DNA from: CAJBVW01 sp964457335
GTDB lineage: Bacteria > Myxococcota_A > UBA796 > SXON01
NCBI GenBank assembly: GCA_964457335.1
Contig: CAYWGD010000010.1
Location: 45,356-109,355 of the forward strand
Reading direction: 5' to 3'
DNA: 64,000 nt
Within the stretch, counting starts at the first letter, position 1, and each line of letters starts with the position of its first letter. The notes under the pieces were generated by a model. The model did no database searches. It had not been told where the DNA came from and saw only the letters and a program-made list of their open reading frames with translations. Made by a program: the position numbers and the translations under genes. This document shows positions 42,576-51,266 of the stretch, piece by piece.

Positions 42576-44818
42576 TCCTGGCGCTGCTGGCGCCGATCGT
42601 GACCGCGGCGGGCACGCCGCGCGGCGAGGTCGTGTGCCCCATCGGGGGGGATCCCGTGGCGATCCTCGGGGACGTGCTCGACGAGCGCTCCAACGAGATC
42701 GGCGGCGCGGCCACCCGCCACGTCGCCGTGCACCGGATGACACGCAGCCCGATCACCCGGCAGGTGGAGCCGTCCCGCGTGCCCGTGGCCGTGGGGATGC
42801 GGCTCTGTGAAGGCGACCTCGTGCAGACCTGGCACGACACCCAGGTCACCGTCCTCCGCACCCGCGCGGACCGGACGGCGCCGACCGCCGCGATCGTCCT
42901 CTACGGCGGGAGCCTGCTGCGCGTGGGCGTCCCCTTCCGGCAGGTGGACGGCTTCGCCTCGTACTACCTCTTCGACGAGCGGCCCACGCTCCCATGGGCC
43001 GAAGCGCGCGAGTCCTTCCTGCTCGGCGACTCGGCGCTCTCGGTGTGCGACCCCGGCAGCTCCTTCACGGTGCAGATCCTCGATCGGCGGACGGGTCGGG
43101 CCGTGGTCGCGGTCAGCCCCGACGACGATCTCTTCGACCGGGGGGGCGACCACCACGTCGGGATCTGCCGCGCGGGGGAGCTCGAGGCCTCCGTCGTCGG
43201 CGGTGCGGCCGCGGAGGTCTCCGCGGCGGGGACGCTGACGCCGCTCGCGGACGGTGCGCGGGTGGAGGCCGTGCGCCTCGCGCGGAGCGGACAGCGGCGG
43301 GCTGCCCTGGCGCTGGCGCCGCTGGTGGACGCTCCCCCGCAGGCCGCGGACTACGCGCCCGCGCCGCGCGTCCCGCATCACGTGGTGGTGCCGGGCTGGA
43401 CGCCCCCCGAGGAGCTCCGGATCGACGGAGACCGCGTCGAGGCGCCGCGCTGGCGCCGTTCCCGGCTGCCGCGCGTCGGCAAGGTGCTCGTGCTCGACGA
43501 GGCCGTCACCCTCCCGACCGGCGATCACCAGGTCGACGCGCGGTATCCCGCCGGGCGCGTGCTCTCCGCGGCGTTCGCCGTCGGGCCCGACCCGGGCGCG
43601 GGCCCCGCGCGGGTGCGGGTCAGCGCGGGGACGACGGCGGCGCTCGCGGGCCGGGTCGAGAAGGCTCGCGGCGCCGGTGCCCGCCCCGCCGCGGGCGTGG
43701 CGGTGCCGGAGGTCACGTTCGAGCCTCGGGCGCCGACCCCGGACTGGGTCGGGATGGCGCCCCCTCCGGCGCGGGCCACGGCGCGGCTCGCGCCCGTCCC
43801 GCTCCCTTCGCGCGGCGGCCACGCGTACGGCCCCGCGTGGAGCCCCGACGGCGCCTGGCTGGCGTACATGGAGACGCGCTGGTCGGACAGCAGCCCGTAC
43901 GTGGTCAAGGTCGGCGGGGGCGCGCGCCTGGGCGAGCCGCTGCGGGTCCGCGCTCCGGGCACGAGCTCCTCGTTCGGCGCGAGCGCAGGGCGCGGCGGCG
44001 CGCCCGCCTGGCATCCCACGCTCCCCTTCCTGCTCTTCGAGCACGGTCAAGCCGGGGGCCTGGCCCGCGTCTACTACTTCAACCCGACGCGCGGGAGCTC
44101 GCCCACCGAGCTGCTGGCGGACAGCCAGCTTCCGGGCTCCCTCTCGGCGCCGACGGCGTCGACGCACCGCTTCGCCCTGGTCTCCCTCTCCTCCGGCAAC
44201 GGGGACGTGTACGTCTGGGAGCAAGCGACGAACCGCGTCCGCGCCGTGTGGCCCACCCGGGAGGTGGAGCTCCGGCCCGCGCTCGCCCCCGGGGGACGCT
44301 ACCTCGCGGTGGAGACCGAGCGGAGCGGGAGGCCCGCGCTGGTCGTGCTCGACCTCGACGGCCCGGCGCAGCCGATCCTGACCGTGCCCGGCGGGAGCCA
44401 CGCGACCTGGACGGCCGAGGGCCTGGTGTTCTACCGGCGTGACGGCGCCGACCGCTACGACCTCGCCTTCGTCGATCGCCGGGGGGAGGCGCGCGTCCTG
44501 GCGCGGGACGTGGAGCCGCCGAAGGAGGGGCGCGCGGCCGTGTCGCCCGACGGCGCGTGGGCGGCGGCCGTGCGGGCGGAGGAGCGGCAGGTGGTGCTGG
44601 CCCGCGTCGACGGCAGCGAGGTGCTCCACGCCGACGTGGGCCTCTCCGGCCCCCGCGATCCCGCGCTCGGCGTCGTGGCGGGGTGGCCCTTGCTCGCGTT
44701 CTCGGCGCCGCCGGAGGGGGGCGGGTACCGGGAGATCCACGTCGTCGACCTGAGCCCCCTGTGGCCCGTCACGTCGCCCGATCCGCCGCGGGAGCCGCCG
44801 ACGCCTCGACCGGAGTGA
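42572..44818 (+). CDS. Exported FecR-like / PD40 beta-propeller protein
   Basis: The 748-residue protein has a signal peptide (VILALLAPIVTAAG) and a GTG start overlapping the TIR gene stop. Residues about 55-115 resemble a FecR domain (VAVGMRLCEGDLVQTWHDTQVTVL and IVLYGGSLLRVGV). Residues about 410-735 contain PD40/TolB-type propeller blades (PAWSPDGAWLAYMET, AVSPDGAWAAAV). It would sit in the periplasm with the CHASE2-like part of its partner. CHASE2 receptors are often encoded beside FecR-domain proteins, so it is a likely ligand-binding or gating subunit. The middle, at 250-400, is unassigned. Confidence 0.7.
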   Translation: MILALLAPIVTAAGTPRGEVVCPIGGDPVAILGDVLDERSNEIGGAATRHVAVHRMTRSPITRQVEPSRVPVAVGMRLCEGDLVQTWHDTQVTVLRTRADRTAPTAAIVLYGGSLLRVGVPFRQVDGFASYYLFDERPTLPWAEARESFLLGDSALSVCDPGSSFTVQILDRRTGRAVVAVSPDDDLFDRGGDHHVGICRAGELEASVVGGAAAEVSAAGTLTPLADGARVEAVRLARSGQRRAALALAPLVDAPPQAADYAPAPRVPHHVVVPGWTPPEELRIDGDRVEAPRWRRSRLPRVGKVLVLDEAVTLPTGDHQVDARYPAGRVLSAAFAVGPDPGAGPARVRVSAGTTAALAGRVEKARGAGARPAAGVAVPEVTFEPRAPTPDWVGMAPPPARATARLAPVPLPSRGGHAYGPAWSPDGAWLAYMETRWSDSSPYVVKVGGGARLGEPLRVRAPGTSSSFGASAGRGGAPAWHPTLPFLLFEHGQAGGLARVYYFNPTRGSSPTELLADSQLPGSLSAPTASTHRFALVSLSSGNGDVYVWEQATNRVRAVWPTREVELRPALAPGGRYLAVETERSGRPALVVLDLDGPAQPILTVPGGSHATWTAEGLVFYRRDGADRYDLAFVDRRGEARVLARDVEPPKEGRAAVSPDGAWAAAVRAEERQVVLARVDGSEVLHADVGLSGPRDPALGVVAGWPLLAFSAPPEGGGYREIHVVDLSPLWPVTSPDPPREPPTPRPE

Positions 44819-44902
44819 CGCGGCCTCCGCACCGGACCGGCACGCCGACGCGCACGGCGGGAGGGAGCCGGGCCGGGTCCGGGTGCCCCGATCCCGACCC
44901 CC

Positions 44903-44936
44903 AAAAAGCGCGAACGCCGCGCACGAGGCGCGGCGT
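44903..44936 (-). terminator. Rho-independent terminator of the Bax-inhibitor-1 gene
   Basis: On the minus strand ACGCCGCGC pairs with GCGCGGCGT around a five-base loop, followed by TTCGCGC and T5. It lies 18 bases past the stop. Confidence 0.8.
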
Positions 44937-44953
44937 CCGGAGTCACGGCGCGA

Positions 44954-45667
44954 TCAGCGGCGGGTGAGCCGCATGAGCAGGCTGAGAATGTTCCAGAACA
45001 GGACCAGGATGCCGATCGAGATCGTGTAGGCGCCCTCGACGTGCATGTCCGTGCGGAAGTCGTGGATGACCTGGTTGAGCTGGTAGATCAGGCCGGCCGC
45101 GGAGATGAGCACGAACACCGCGGAGAGCGCGATGCCGATGCCGCCGCCGAACGCCGCGGGGAACGCGAAGCTCACGGCCATGAGGATGAGCATCGGGATG
45201 AACAGGGCGGAGAGCCCCGCGCCGATGAGCGAGAAGTCGCGGCGGACGGTGAAGACGTACGCCGTCATCCCGAGGCCCGCGAAGAAGGTCATGCCCATGG
45301 CGAGGGCGATGAGCGCGAAGGGGTTGCCGATCGCGGAGGCGGACACGATGATCGCGGCCAGGAGCAGGAAACCCATCGCGACGCCCTGCGCGGCCGTGCC
45401 GAGGACGAAACCCGCGACCTTGGCGCCGCCGAACACCATCGGGCGCGCGACGTAGTTCGTGACCGCCCACATGCCGAGGATGAGGATCATCGGCATGTAC
45501 CCGGACATGAGCTGGGGCATCGTCGCGATGCCCACCGCCGAGGCGACGCTCGTGGTGCTGGCGATGGCGATGCCGCCGAACGTCCACGCGAGGGTGCGGC
45601 GCAGGAAGGCGAGGCGGTCGGCCTCGGAGGCCCGGGCGACCGGGACGCTCATGGAGGGGAAGGCCAT
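44954..45667 (-). CDS. Bax inhibitor-1 / YccA family membrane protein
   Basis: The 237-residue protein has seven transmembrane helices and the conserved end VIHDFRTDMHVEGAYTISIGILVLFWNIL, with the di-aspartyl region of BI-1 proteins and a basic C-terminus. Bacterial members such as BsYetJ are pH-dependent calcium leak channels, and YccA modulates FtsH. The ATG at 45667 is chosen because AAGGAG lies five bases upstream; an ATG-like start 13 codons earlier has none. It ends at a good intrinsic terminator. Confidence 0.92.
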   Translation of the reverse strand: MAFPSMSVPVARASEADRLAFLRRTLAWTFGGIAIASTTSVASAVGIATMPQLMSGYMPMILILGMWAVTNYVARPMVFGGAKVAGFVLGTAAQGVAMGFLLLAAIIVSASAIGNPFALIALAMGMTFFAGLGMTAYVFTVRRDFSLIGAGLSALFIPMLILMAVSFAFPAAFGGGIGIALSAVFVLISAAGLIYQLNQVIHDFRTDMHVEGAYTISIGILVLFWNILSLLMRLTRR

Positions 45668-45808
45668 GGGGGCTCCTTGGGGGGGTAGGCTTCGTATCGT
45701 AGCCACGCGGACGCGCCCGTGAAGGGGGGCGTGACGCGATGCTACAGGAAACGGTCGGATCGGCCACGGATCCGCCGCGACGACGCGCGCGCCGAGCGTT
45801 TCTCCGGA

Positions 45809-47434
45809 TCAGACGCTGATCGCGCCCTCGCGGAAATTCGAGGTGCCGATCTTCACGTTGACGAGCGCCGGCTTGCCGCTGTCGAGCGCGCGCTGGATGG
45901 CCGGGTGGATGTCCTCGGGCCGCTCGACGTACTCGCCGTGGCCGCCGAGGGCCTCGACCATCTTGTCGTAGCGGGTGAACGAGAGGTTGGTGGCGGGGGC
46001 GCGGCCTTCGCCGAAGAGCTGCACCTGGCCGCGGCGGATCTGGGTCCACGCGGCGTCGTTGCCGATCACGCCGACGATGGGGATGCCCTGGCGGGCCGCC
46101 GCCTCGAACTCCATGCCGTTGAGGCCGAAGGAGCCGTCGCCGTAGATGATGATCGCGGGGTCGGCGGGGCGGGCGAGCCTGGCGGCGATGGCGAAGCTCG
46201 GGCCCACGCCGAGCGTGCCGAGGGGACCGGGATCCATCCAGTGGCCGGGGCGCCACACGTCGACGACCTTGGCGGCGGTGCCGACGATGTCGCCGCCGTC
46301 GCACACGATGGTGGTGGTCTCGGTGATGGAGCGGGCGAGCTCCTTCGAGAAGCGGAGCGGGTTGATGGGCACCGCGTCGCTGTTCATCTCGGCGGTCATC
46401 TTCTGGCGGCGGCTCTCCTCGAGCGCGCGCACCTGCGCGATCCAGCCCGCGCCCGCGCGGCGGCCGGCCTGCGCGAGCTGCTGCATGACGAGGCCGGTGT
46501 CCCCCACGATGCCGACCTGGGCGCCGCGGTTGTGCCCGATCACGTCGGGGTCGAGGTCGACCTGGATCACCTTCGTGCCGGCCGGGATGTCGGCGCCGTA
46601 GTTGAGCCGGAAGTCCCAGGGGGTGCCGAAGATCACGATGGCGTCGGCGCTCTGGAGCGCCTTGTTGCGGCAGAGGCGGAAGAAGCGCGGGTCGTCCGGG
46701 CGCACCGCGCCGCGCGCGCCGCCGTTCAGGAAGACCGGGAGGTCGTAGGCCGCGAGCAGCTCGTGGATGGCGGCGCGGTAGGGGCTCCACCACCACTGCG
46801 TCCCGACGACGGCCACGGGCCGCTCGGCCTTGGACAGGATGTCGGCCGCCGCCTGGATGCCGGCCGGATCACCACCCGCGACGTGCCGCGTGCGGTAGTC
46901 GGTCGGGATGTGGAGGCTGTCGGTGTCCTCCATGTTCATCAACACGTCGAGCGGCATCTCGAGGAACACGGGGCCGGGCACGCCGGTCGTGGCCTTGCGG
47001 AAGGCGGTGGCCAGAAAGTCGGGGATGCGGCGCGTCTCCGGGACGGTGACGGACCACTTCGTGATGCTGCGCATCAGCGTGACGTGGTCCATCTCCTGCA
47101 GGCTCCCCATGCCCGAGAAGAAGCGCGGGCCCTGGCCGCCGATCAGGATCATCGGGACGCCGCCGCGCATCGCGTTGGCCGCGGCGGTGACCGCGTCGGT
47201 GACGCCGGGGCCGGCCGTCACGAGCGCCACGCCGGGCTGCCCCGTGGCGCGCGCCCAGCCCTCCGCGCAGTGGCCCGCGGCCTGCTCGTGGCGCAGGTCG
47301 ACGACACGGATTCCCTCGTCCAGGCAGCCGTCGTAGATGTGCTGGATGTGCCCGCCGCAGAGCGTGAACACGTGCGACACGCCCTCGCGGGCGAAGGCCT
47401 GGGCGACGAGGGTTCCACCGTGGACGTGAGGCAT
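45809..47434 (-). CDS. ThDP-dependent acetolactate synthase-like enzyme (2-hydroxyacyl-CoA lyase type)
   Basis: The 541-residue protein has the three-domain ThDP fold: N-terminal pyrimidine domain with the catalytic Glu in LRHEQAAGHCAEGWARATG, a central domain, and a C-terminal diphosphate domain with YGDGSFGLNGMEFE and NDAAWTQ. It resembles large-subunit-like proteins related to 2-hydroxyacyl-CoA lyase and oxalyl-CoA decarboxylase more than anabolic IlvB. No small regulatory subunit is adjacent. It is divergent from the Tat-exported subunit gene. The substrate is not established. Confidence 0.82.
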   Translation of the reverse strand: MPHVHGGTLVAQAFAREGVSHVFTLCGGHIQHIYDGCLDEGIRVVDLRHEQAAGHCAEGWARATGQPGVALVTAGPGVTDAVTAAANAMRGGVPMILIGGQGPRFFSGMGSLQEMDHVTLMRSITKWSVTVPETRRIPDFLATAFRKATTGVPGPVFLEMPLDVLMNMEDTDSLHIPTDYRTRHVAGGDPAGIQAAADILSKAERPVAVVGTQWWWSPYRAAIHELLAAYDLPVFLNGGARGAVRPDDPRFFRLCRNKALQSADAIVIFGTPWDFRLNYGADIPAGTKVIQVDLDPDVIGHNRGAQVGIVGDTGLVMQQLAQAGRRAGAGWIAQVRALEESRRQKMTAEMNSDAVPINPLRFSKELARSITETTTIVCDGGDIVGTAAKVVDVWRPGHWMDPGPLGTLGVGPSFAIAARLARPADPAIIIYGDGSFGLNGMEFEAAARQGIPIVGVIGNDAAWTQIRRGQVQLFGEGRAPATNLSFTRYDKMVEALGGHGEYVERPEDIHPAIQRALDSGKPALVNVKIGTSNFREGAISV

Positions 47435-47613
47435 CGGGGCTCCGGGGGCCGCGCCAGCTAACCCGCGGCGGGACCGCGGGGGAGGTGGGGTGGGCGATTC
47501 CGTCGGTTGAACGTAGGTGGGGGAGGGTCCGGCGGCGGGTGCGAAAAATATTTCGCACCTTGCGAATCGACCCCATGGTCGGTTTGAGCTTCGGGAGCTA
47601 TCGTGTCCGAGCC

Positions 47614-48120
47614 ATGATGCTCCTGTCCCGTCGGACCTTGTTTCTCGGCGGCGCCGCCGCGGCGGGGCTCACGGCGTTGGGCGTGCCCGTCTCGGTGTTG
47701 CCGCCGGCCGCGCCGGGCTTCCGGGTGCTGTCCGAGGGCGAGGCGGAGCTCATCACGGCGTTGGGCGAGGCCTTCTTCCCGCCGGGCAACCCGGTGGGCG
47801 TGTCCGCGGCGGAGGTCGATCTCCCCCTGCTGGTCGACGAGCTCATGGCGGAGGAGCTCGACCCGGTGGTCCAGCCGGTGTTCCGCTACCTCCTGAAGGG
47901 GCTCGACGCGGGCACGCTCGCGTCCCGCGGGAGCACGTTCACGGGGCTTTCGCTCGAAGAGAGGCGGGACGTGCTGGAGAACTGGTCCGACAACGCGATC
48001 TTCCCGCGCCGGCTCGCGCACGACGCGCTCAAGAGCGTGATGGGCATGGCGTTCTTCAACGCCGACGCGGTCACCGCGCGCATCGGCTGGTTCCCGCGCT
48101 GCCACGAGGCCACGTCGTGA
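47614..48120 (+). CDS. Tat-exported gluconate 2-dehydrogenase subunit 3-like protein
   Basis: The 168-residue protein starts MMLLSRRTLFLGGAAAAG, a twin-arginine signal. The mature part (LSEGEAELITALGEAFFPPG and LSLEERRDVLENW) matches the small subunit-3 family that accompanies membrane GMC dehydrogenases. It probably escorts the following GMC enzyme across the membrane as a folded pair. The stop overlaps the GMC GTG (GTGA). Two adjacent ATGs exist at 47614 and 47617. Confidence 0.85.
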   Translation: MMLLSRRTLFLGGAAAAGLTALGVPVSVLPPAAPGFRVLSEGEAELITALGEAFFPPGNPVGVSAAEVDLPLLVDELMAEELDPVVQPVFRYLLKGLDAGTLASRGSTFTGLSLEERRDVLENWSDNAIFPRRLAHDALKSVMGMAFFNADAVTARIGWFPRCHEATS

Positions 48121-49610
48121 AGGGCGGCTACTTCGGCTTCGAGGGCTACCCCGGCCACCTCGACCTCGAGGCGGACGTGTGCGTCATCGGCTCGGGCGCG
48201 GGCGGCAGCTCCACCGCGGCGGCGCTCGCCGAGCGCGGCCTCACGGTGATCGTGCTCGAGGAGGGGCGGCGCTGGGCCCCCGAGCAGTTCCAGGCGCGCG
48301 CGCCGTGGGCGTTCAAGCACCTGTACGCGGGGCGCGGCACCCGGGCCACGCGCGGCAACTGCATCATCCCGATGCCGGGCGGCCGCGGGGTGGGCGGCAG
48401 CACGCTCATCAACAGCGCGATCTGCTTCCGGACGCCGCCGGCCGTGCTCGCGGACTGGCGCGACAACCACGGCTGCGAGCACCTCACCGACGACTGGATG
48501 GACACCTGCTTCGATCGCATCTGGAAGACGATCGGGGTCACGGTCAACCCGCCCGAGGTGCAGCGGAACAACAACGACATCTTCCGCCAGGGCACCGAGG
48601 CGCTGGGGCTGAACGGCGCGTGGATGGCGCGCTCGGCGCCCGGCTGCCAGGGCTGCGGCACCTGCCAGCAGGGCTGCGCCACGGGCGGGAAGCTCTCGAT
48701 CGACCGCACCTTCCTCGCCCAGGCCGTGAACACGGGGCGCGTCGCGGTGCACGCCGACTGTCGCGTGGTCGGCGTGGAGACGGAAGGGGAGCGCGTCGTC
48801 GCCGTCACCGGGCGCACGGTGCAGCCCGGAACCTACGAGGACGCGGGCACGTTCCGCGTGCGGGCGCGCGCGTTCGTGTCGAGCGCGGGCCCCATCGGGT
48901 CGCCGCGCTTCCTGCTCGCCAACGGGCTCTCCGACGGGCCGGTCGGCGAGAACCTGCACATCCACCCCACGGCGGGCGTCGTGGCGCGCTTCCGGCAGGA
49001 GATCGTGGCCTGGGAGGGCGTCACGCAGGGCTACTACGTGGACTGCTGGGACAAGGGCTACCTGCTCCAGACCTTCTCGATGCCGCCCGACCAGTACTTC
49101 CTGTCGATCCCGCTCGCCGGGGACGAGCTCCTCGGGCTCATGCGCGACCTGCGCCACTACGCCTCGGCGGGCGTGGTGGTCCACGACGAGGACTCGAAGG
49201 GGGCGGTCACCGACACGGGGCTCCTCTACGACCTCGGGGAGCTCGACCGCACGCGCATCCTGGCCGGGCTGCGCATGGCCGCGCGCGTGTTCTTCGCGGC
49301 GGGCGCCACCGAGGTGGTCGCCGGCGTGCACGGCGTGCCGATCATCCGCTCCGTCGACGCGATCGACCCCGCCCTGCCCGACGACATCCCCGCGCACGAC
49401 ATCGGGCTCTACGCGAGCCACCCGATGGGCACCTGCCGCATGGGCGCCCGCGAGGACGACTCGGTGGTGAGCCCCGAGGGCCGCGTGTGGGGCTGGGAGA
49501 ACCTCTACGTGGCCGACGCCAGCGTGTTCCCGACCTCCCTCGGCGTGAACCCGCAGGTCACCGTGATGGCGCTGGGGCTGACGATCGGCGGGCGCGTGCA
49601 GGTGAGCTGA
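48117..49610 (+). CDS. GMC-family FAD oxidoreductase
   Basis: The 497-residue protein has the FAD loop VCVIGSGAGGSSTAAALAERG, the GMC signature GRGVGGSTLINSAICFRTP, and the active-site end YASHPMGTCRMG then LYVADASVFPTSLGVNPQ. Four close cysteines in APGCQGCGTCQQGCATGGK resemble the loop of cholesterol/glucose-type dehydrogenases. It probably oxidises an alcohol or sugar in the periplasm with the co-exported small subunit and passes electrons to a cytochrome. It lacks its own signal peptide. The last 25 codons recur in degraded form beyond the sequence gap. Confidence 0.92.
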   Translation: MKGGYFGFEGYPGHLDLEADVCVIGSGAGGSSTAAALAERGLTVIVLEEGRRWAPEQFQARAPWAFKHLYAGRGTRATRGNCIIPMPGGRGVGGSTLINSAICFRTPPAVLADWRDNHGCEHLTDDWMDTCFDRIWKTIGVTVNPPEVQRNNNDIFRQGTEALGLNGAWMARSAPGCQGCGTCQQGCATGGKLSIDRTFLAQAVNTGRVAVHADCRVVGVETEGERVVAVTGRTVQPGTYEDAGTFRVRARAFVSSAGPIGSPRFLLANGLSDGPVGENLHIHPTAGVVARFRQEIVAWEGVTQGYYVDCWDKGYLLQTFSMPPDQYFLSIPLAGDELLGLMRDLRHYASAGVVVHDEDSKGAVTDTGLLYDLGELDRTRILAGLRMAARVFFAAGATEVVAGVHGVPIIRSVDAIDPALPDDIPAHDIGLYASHPMGTCRMGAREDDSVVSPEGRVWGWENLYVADASVFPTSLGVNPQVTVMALGLTIGGRVQVS

Positions 49611-49792
<182 letters not shown>

Positions 49793-49805
<13 letters not shown>

Positions 49806-49832
49806 GGGTGACCCCCCCCGCAACGCCCCCCC
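49793..49832 (+). repeat. 3' hairpin element, copy 5/6 (after GMC gene, beyond the gap)
   Basis: TCTTGGGGCG, G7, TGA, C8 and GCAACGCCCCCCC form the complete element. Because of the duplicated contig end it is probably the same physical copy that begins at 49614. Confidence 0.7.
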
Positions 49833-49941
49833 AACGTGGCGTGGATCCTGCCGCTCCGGGCGGCCGGTGGTTCCCACACCCCGATCCGCTTGCTCCCGCC
49901 GAGGCTCGGCGCTACCTTCGGCGCCCCTCAGAGGAGCCCGC

Positions 49942-50550
49942 ATGCAGAAGAGCACGAACATCACGTGGCACGGCGCCAACGTCACCCCCGAAGAGCGCCA
50001 GCAGGTCGTGGGGCAGAAGGGCGCGGTCGTGTGGCTCACCGGGCTTAGCGCGTCGGGCAAGAGCACCATCGCGCGCCGGGCGGAGCAGATGCTGCTCGAG
50101 CGCGGCTCGATCGTGTACGTGCTCGACGGCGACAACATCCGCTTCGGCCTCAACAAGGACCTCGGCTTCTCGCCGGAGGACCGCACCGAGAACATCCGCC
50201 GCATCGGCGAGGTGGCCAAGCTGTTCGCCGACGCCTGCGTCATCACGCTCACGGCGTTCATCTCGCCGTACCGCGCCGACCGCGACAAGGTCCGCGCCAT
50301 CATGCCCGAGGGCACCTTCGTCGAGGCCTACGTCTCCGCGTCGGTCGAGACGTGCGAGGCGCGCGACCCCAAGGGCCTCTACAAGAAGGCGCGCGCGGGC
50401 CAGATCCCCGAGTTCACCGGCATCTCGGCCCCCTACGAGGAGCCGGCGTCCGCCGAGCTGGTCATCCGCACGGGCGAGCTGAACGTGGACGAGAGCGCCG
50501 CCCTCGTCATCCAGTACCTCGAGGACAACGGTTTTCTCGCGAAGAAGTAG
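49942..50550 (+). CDS. cysC: Adenylylsulfate kinase
   Basis: CysC phosphorylates APS to PAPS in the cytoplasm. The 202-residue protein has the P-loop GLSASGKST, LDGDNIRFGLNKDLGFS, RTENIRRIGEVA and AFISPYRADRD, all family hallmarks. AGGAG lies five bases upstream of the ATG. There is no sulfate adenylyltransferase nearby. Its stop directly abuts the stop of the convergent coaB gene (50550/50551), leaving no room for a terminator. Confidence 0.96.
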   Translation: MQKSTNITWHGANVTPEERQQVVGQKGAVVWLTGLSASGKSTIARRAEQMLLERGSIVYVLDGDNIRFGLNKDLGFSPEDRTENIRRIGEVAKLFADACVITLTAFISPYRADRDKVRAIMPEGTFVEAYVSASVETCEARDPKGLYKKARAGQIPEFTGISAPYEEPASAELVIRTGELNVDESAALVIQYLEDNGFLAKK

Positions 50551-51165
50551 TCAGCGCGGGAGGCGCGCGCTCAACGCGGCGATCGCGTCCGCGCGCTTCC
50601 CGAACGCCGTCGTCTCGCGCGCGCTCACGAGCAGCACCGTCGTCTCGAGCGCGCCGAGCACGTTGGCGAACACGAGGTCGCTGCCCGTGCGCTCCAGCTG
50701 GCGCCGGGCGATGCCTTCGAGCTCCTCCGGCGTGAGCCCGGGCGCGCCCGCCTTGAAGCTCACCAGGAACACGTCGGGCGCCCAGCCGCGCACGTGGTCC
50801 ACGATCTTCGGGCCGGGGCGCAGCCGGATGACGAGCTCCGGCGAGCCGCTGGGGATCTTCGTCGCTACGGGCTCGGCCTCGTAGTCGCCGACCGCCGCGG
50901 AGTGGATCACCACGCCGCGCGGGTGGGCGGTGATCCACCGCTCCATGCGGGCCATCAGGTCCCGGGTGCTGGTGAACTCCTCGGTGGAGAGCGTCGGCGG
51001 CGCGCGCAGGCAGGCCTCGGCGCTGCCGAGCAGGTGGACCGCGTGGGTCGGGGCGAGGCGCGCCGCGAGCTCGATCCCCGTGCGGCCGCTCGCGTGGGCC
51101 GAGAGGTAGCGGATCGCGTCGATGGGGTTCCGCGTGGCGCCCGCGGTGATGAGGAGGTCGGTCAC
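50551..51165 (-). CDS. coaB: Phosphopantothenoylcysteine synthetase (stand-alone CoaB)
   Basis: The 204-residue protein corresponds to the CoaB half of the DFP fusion: LLITAGATRNPIDAIRYLSAHASGRTG at the start and HSAAVGDYEA in the middle. It joins cysteine to 4'-phosphopantothenate for coenzyme A. The CoaC decarboxylase half is absent here, so it must be encoded elsewhere, or this is a paralogue. The start is a GTG. It is shorter than the usual CoaB part by some 20 residues. Confidence 0.8.
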   Translation of the reverse strand: MTDLLITAGATRNPIDAIRYLSAHASGRTGIELAARLAPTHAVHLLGSAEACLRAPPTLSTEEFTSTRDLMARMERWITAHPRGVVIHSAAVGDYEAEPVATKIPSGSPELVIRLRPGPKIVDHVRGWAPDVFLVSFKAGAPGLTPEELEGIARRQLERTGSDLVFANVLGALETTVLLVSARETTAFGKRADAIAALSARLPR

Positions 51166-51266
51166 GGGCCTGCCTTATCACCGGGGCCGCGGCCGGACCC
51201 CGCCCGCTCGCGCGCATGTCGGCCTGCGGGGGTCCGCCCGTGCCCGCCGATGTTACCGGGGGCGGG

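Noticed and set aside
41241..44818. Thoeris, CBASS or other named TIR defence system
   Set aside because: There is no ThsA-like SIR2/SLOG effector, cyclase or other signature partner nearby; only the TIR domain is shared.
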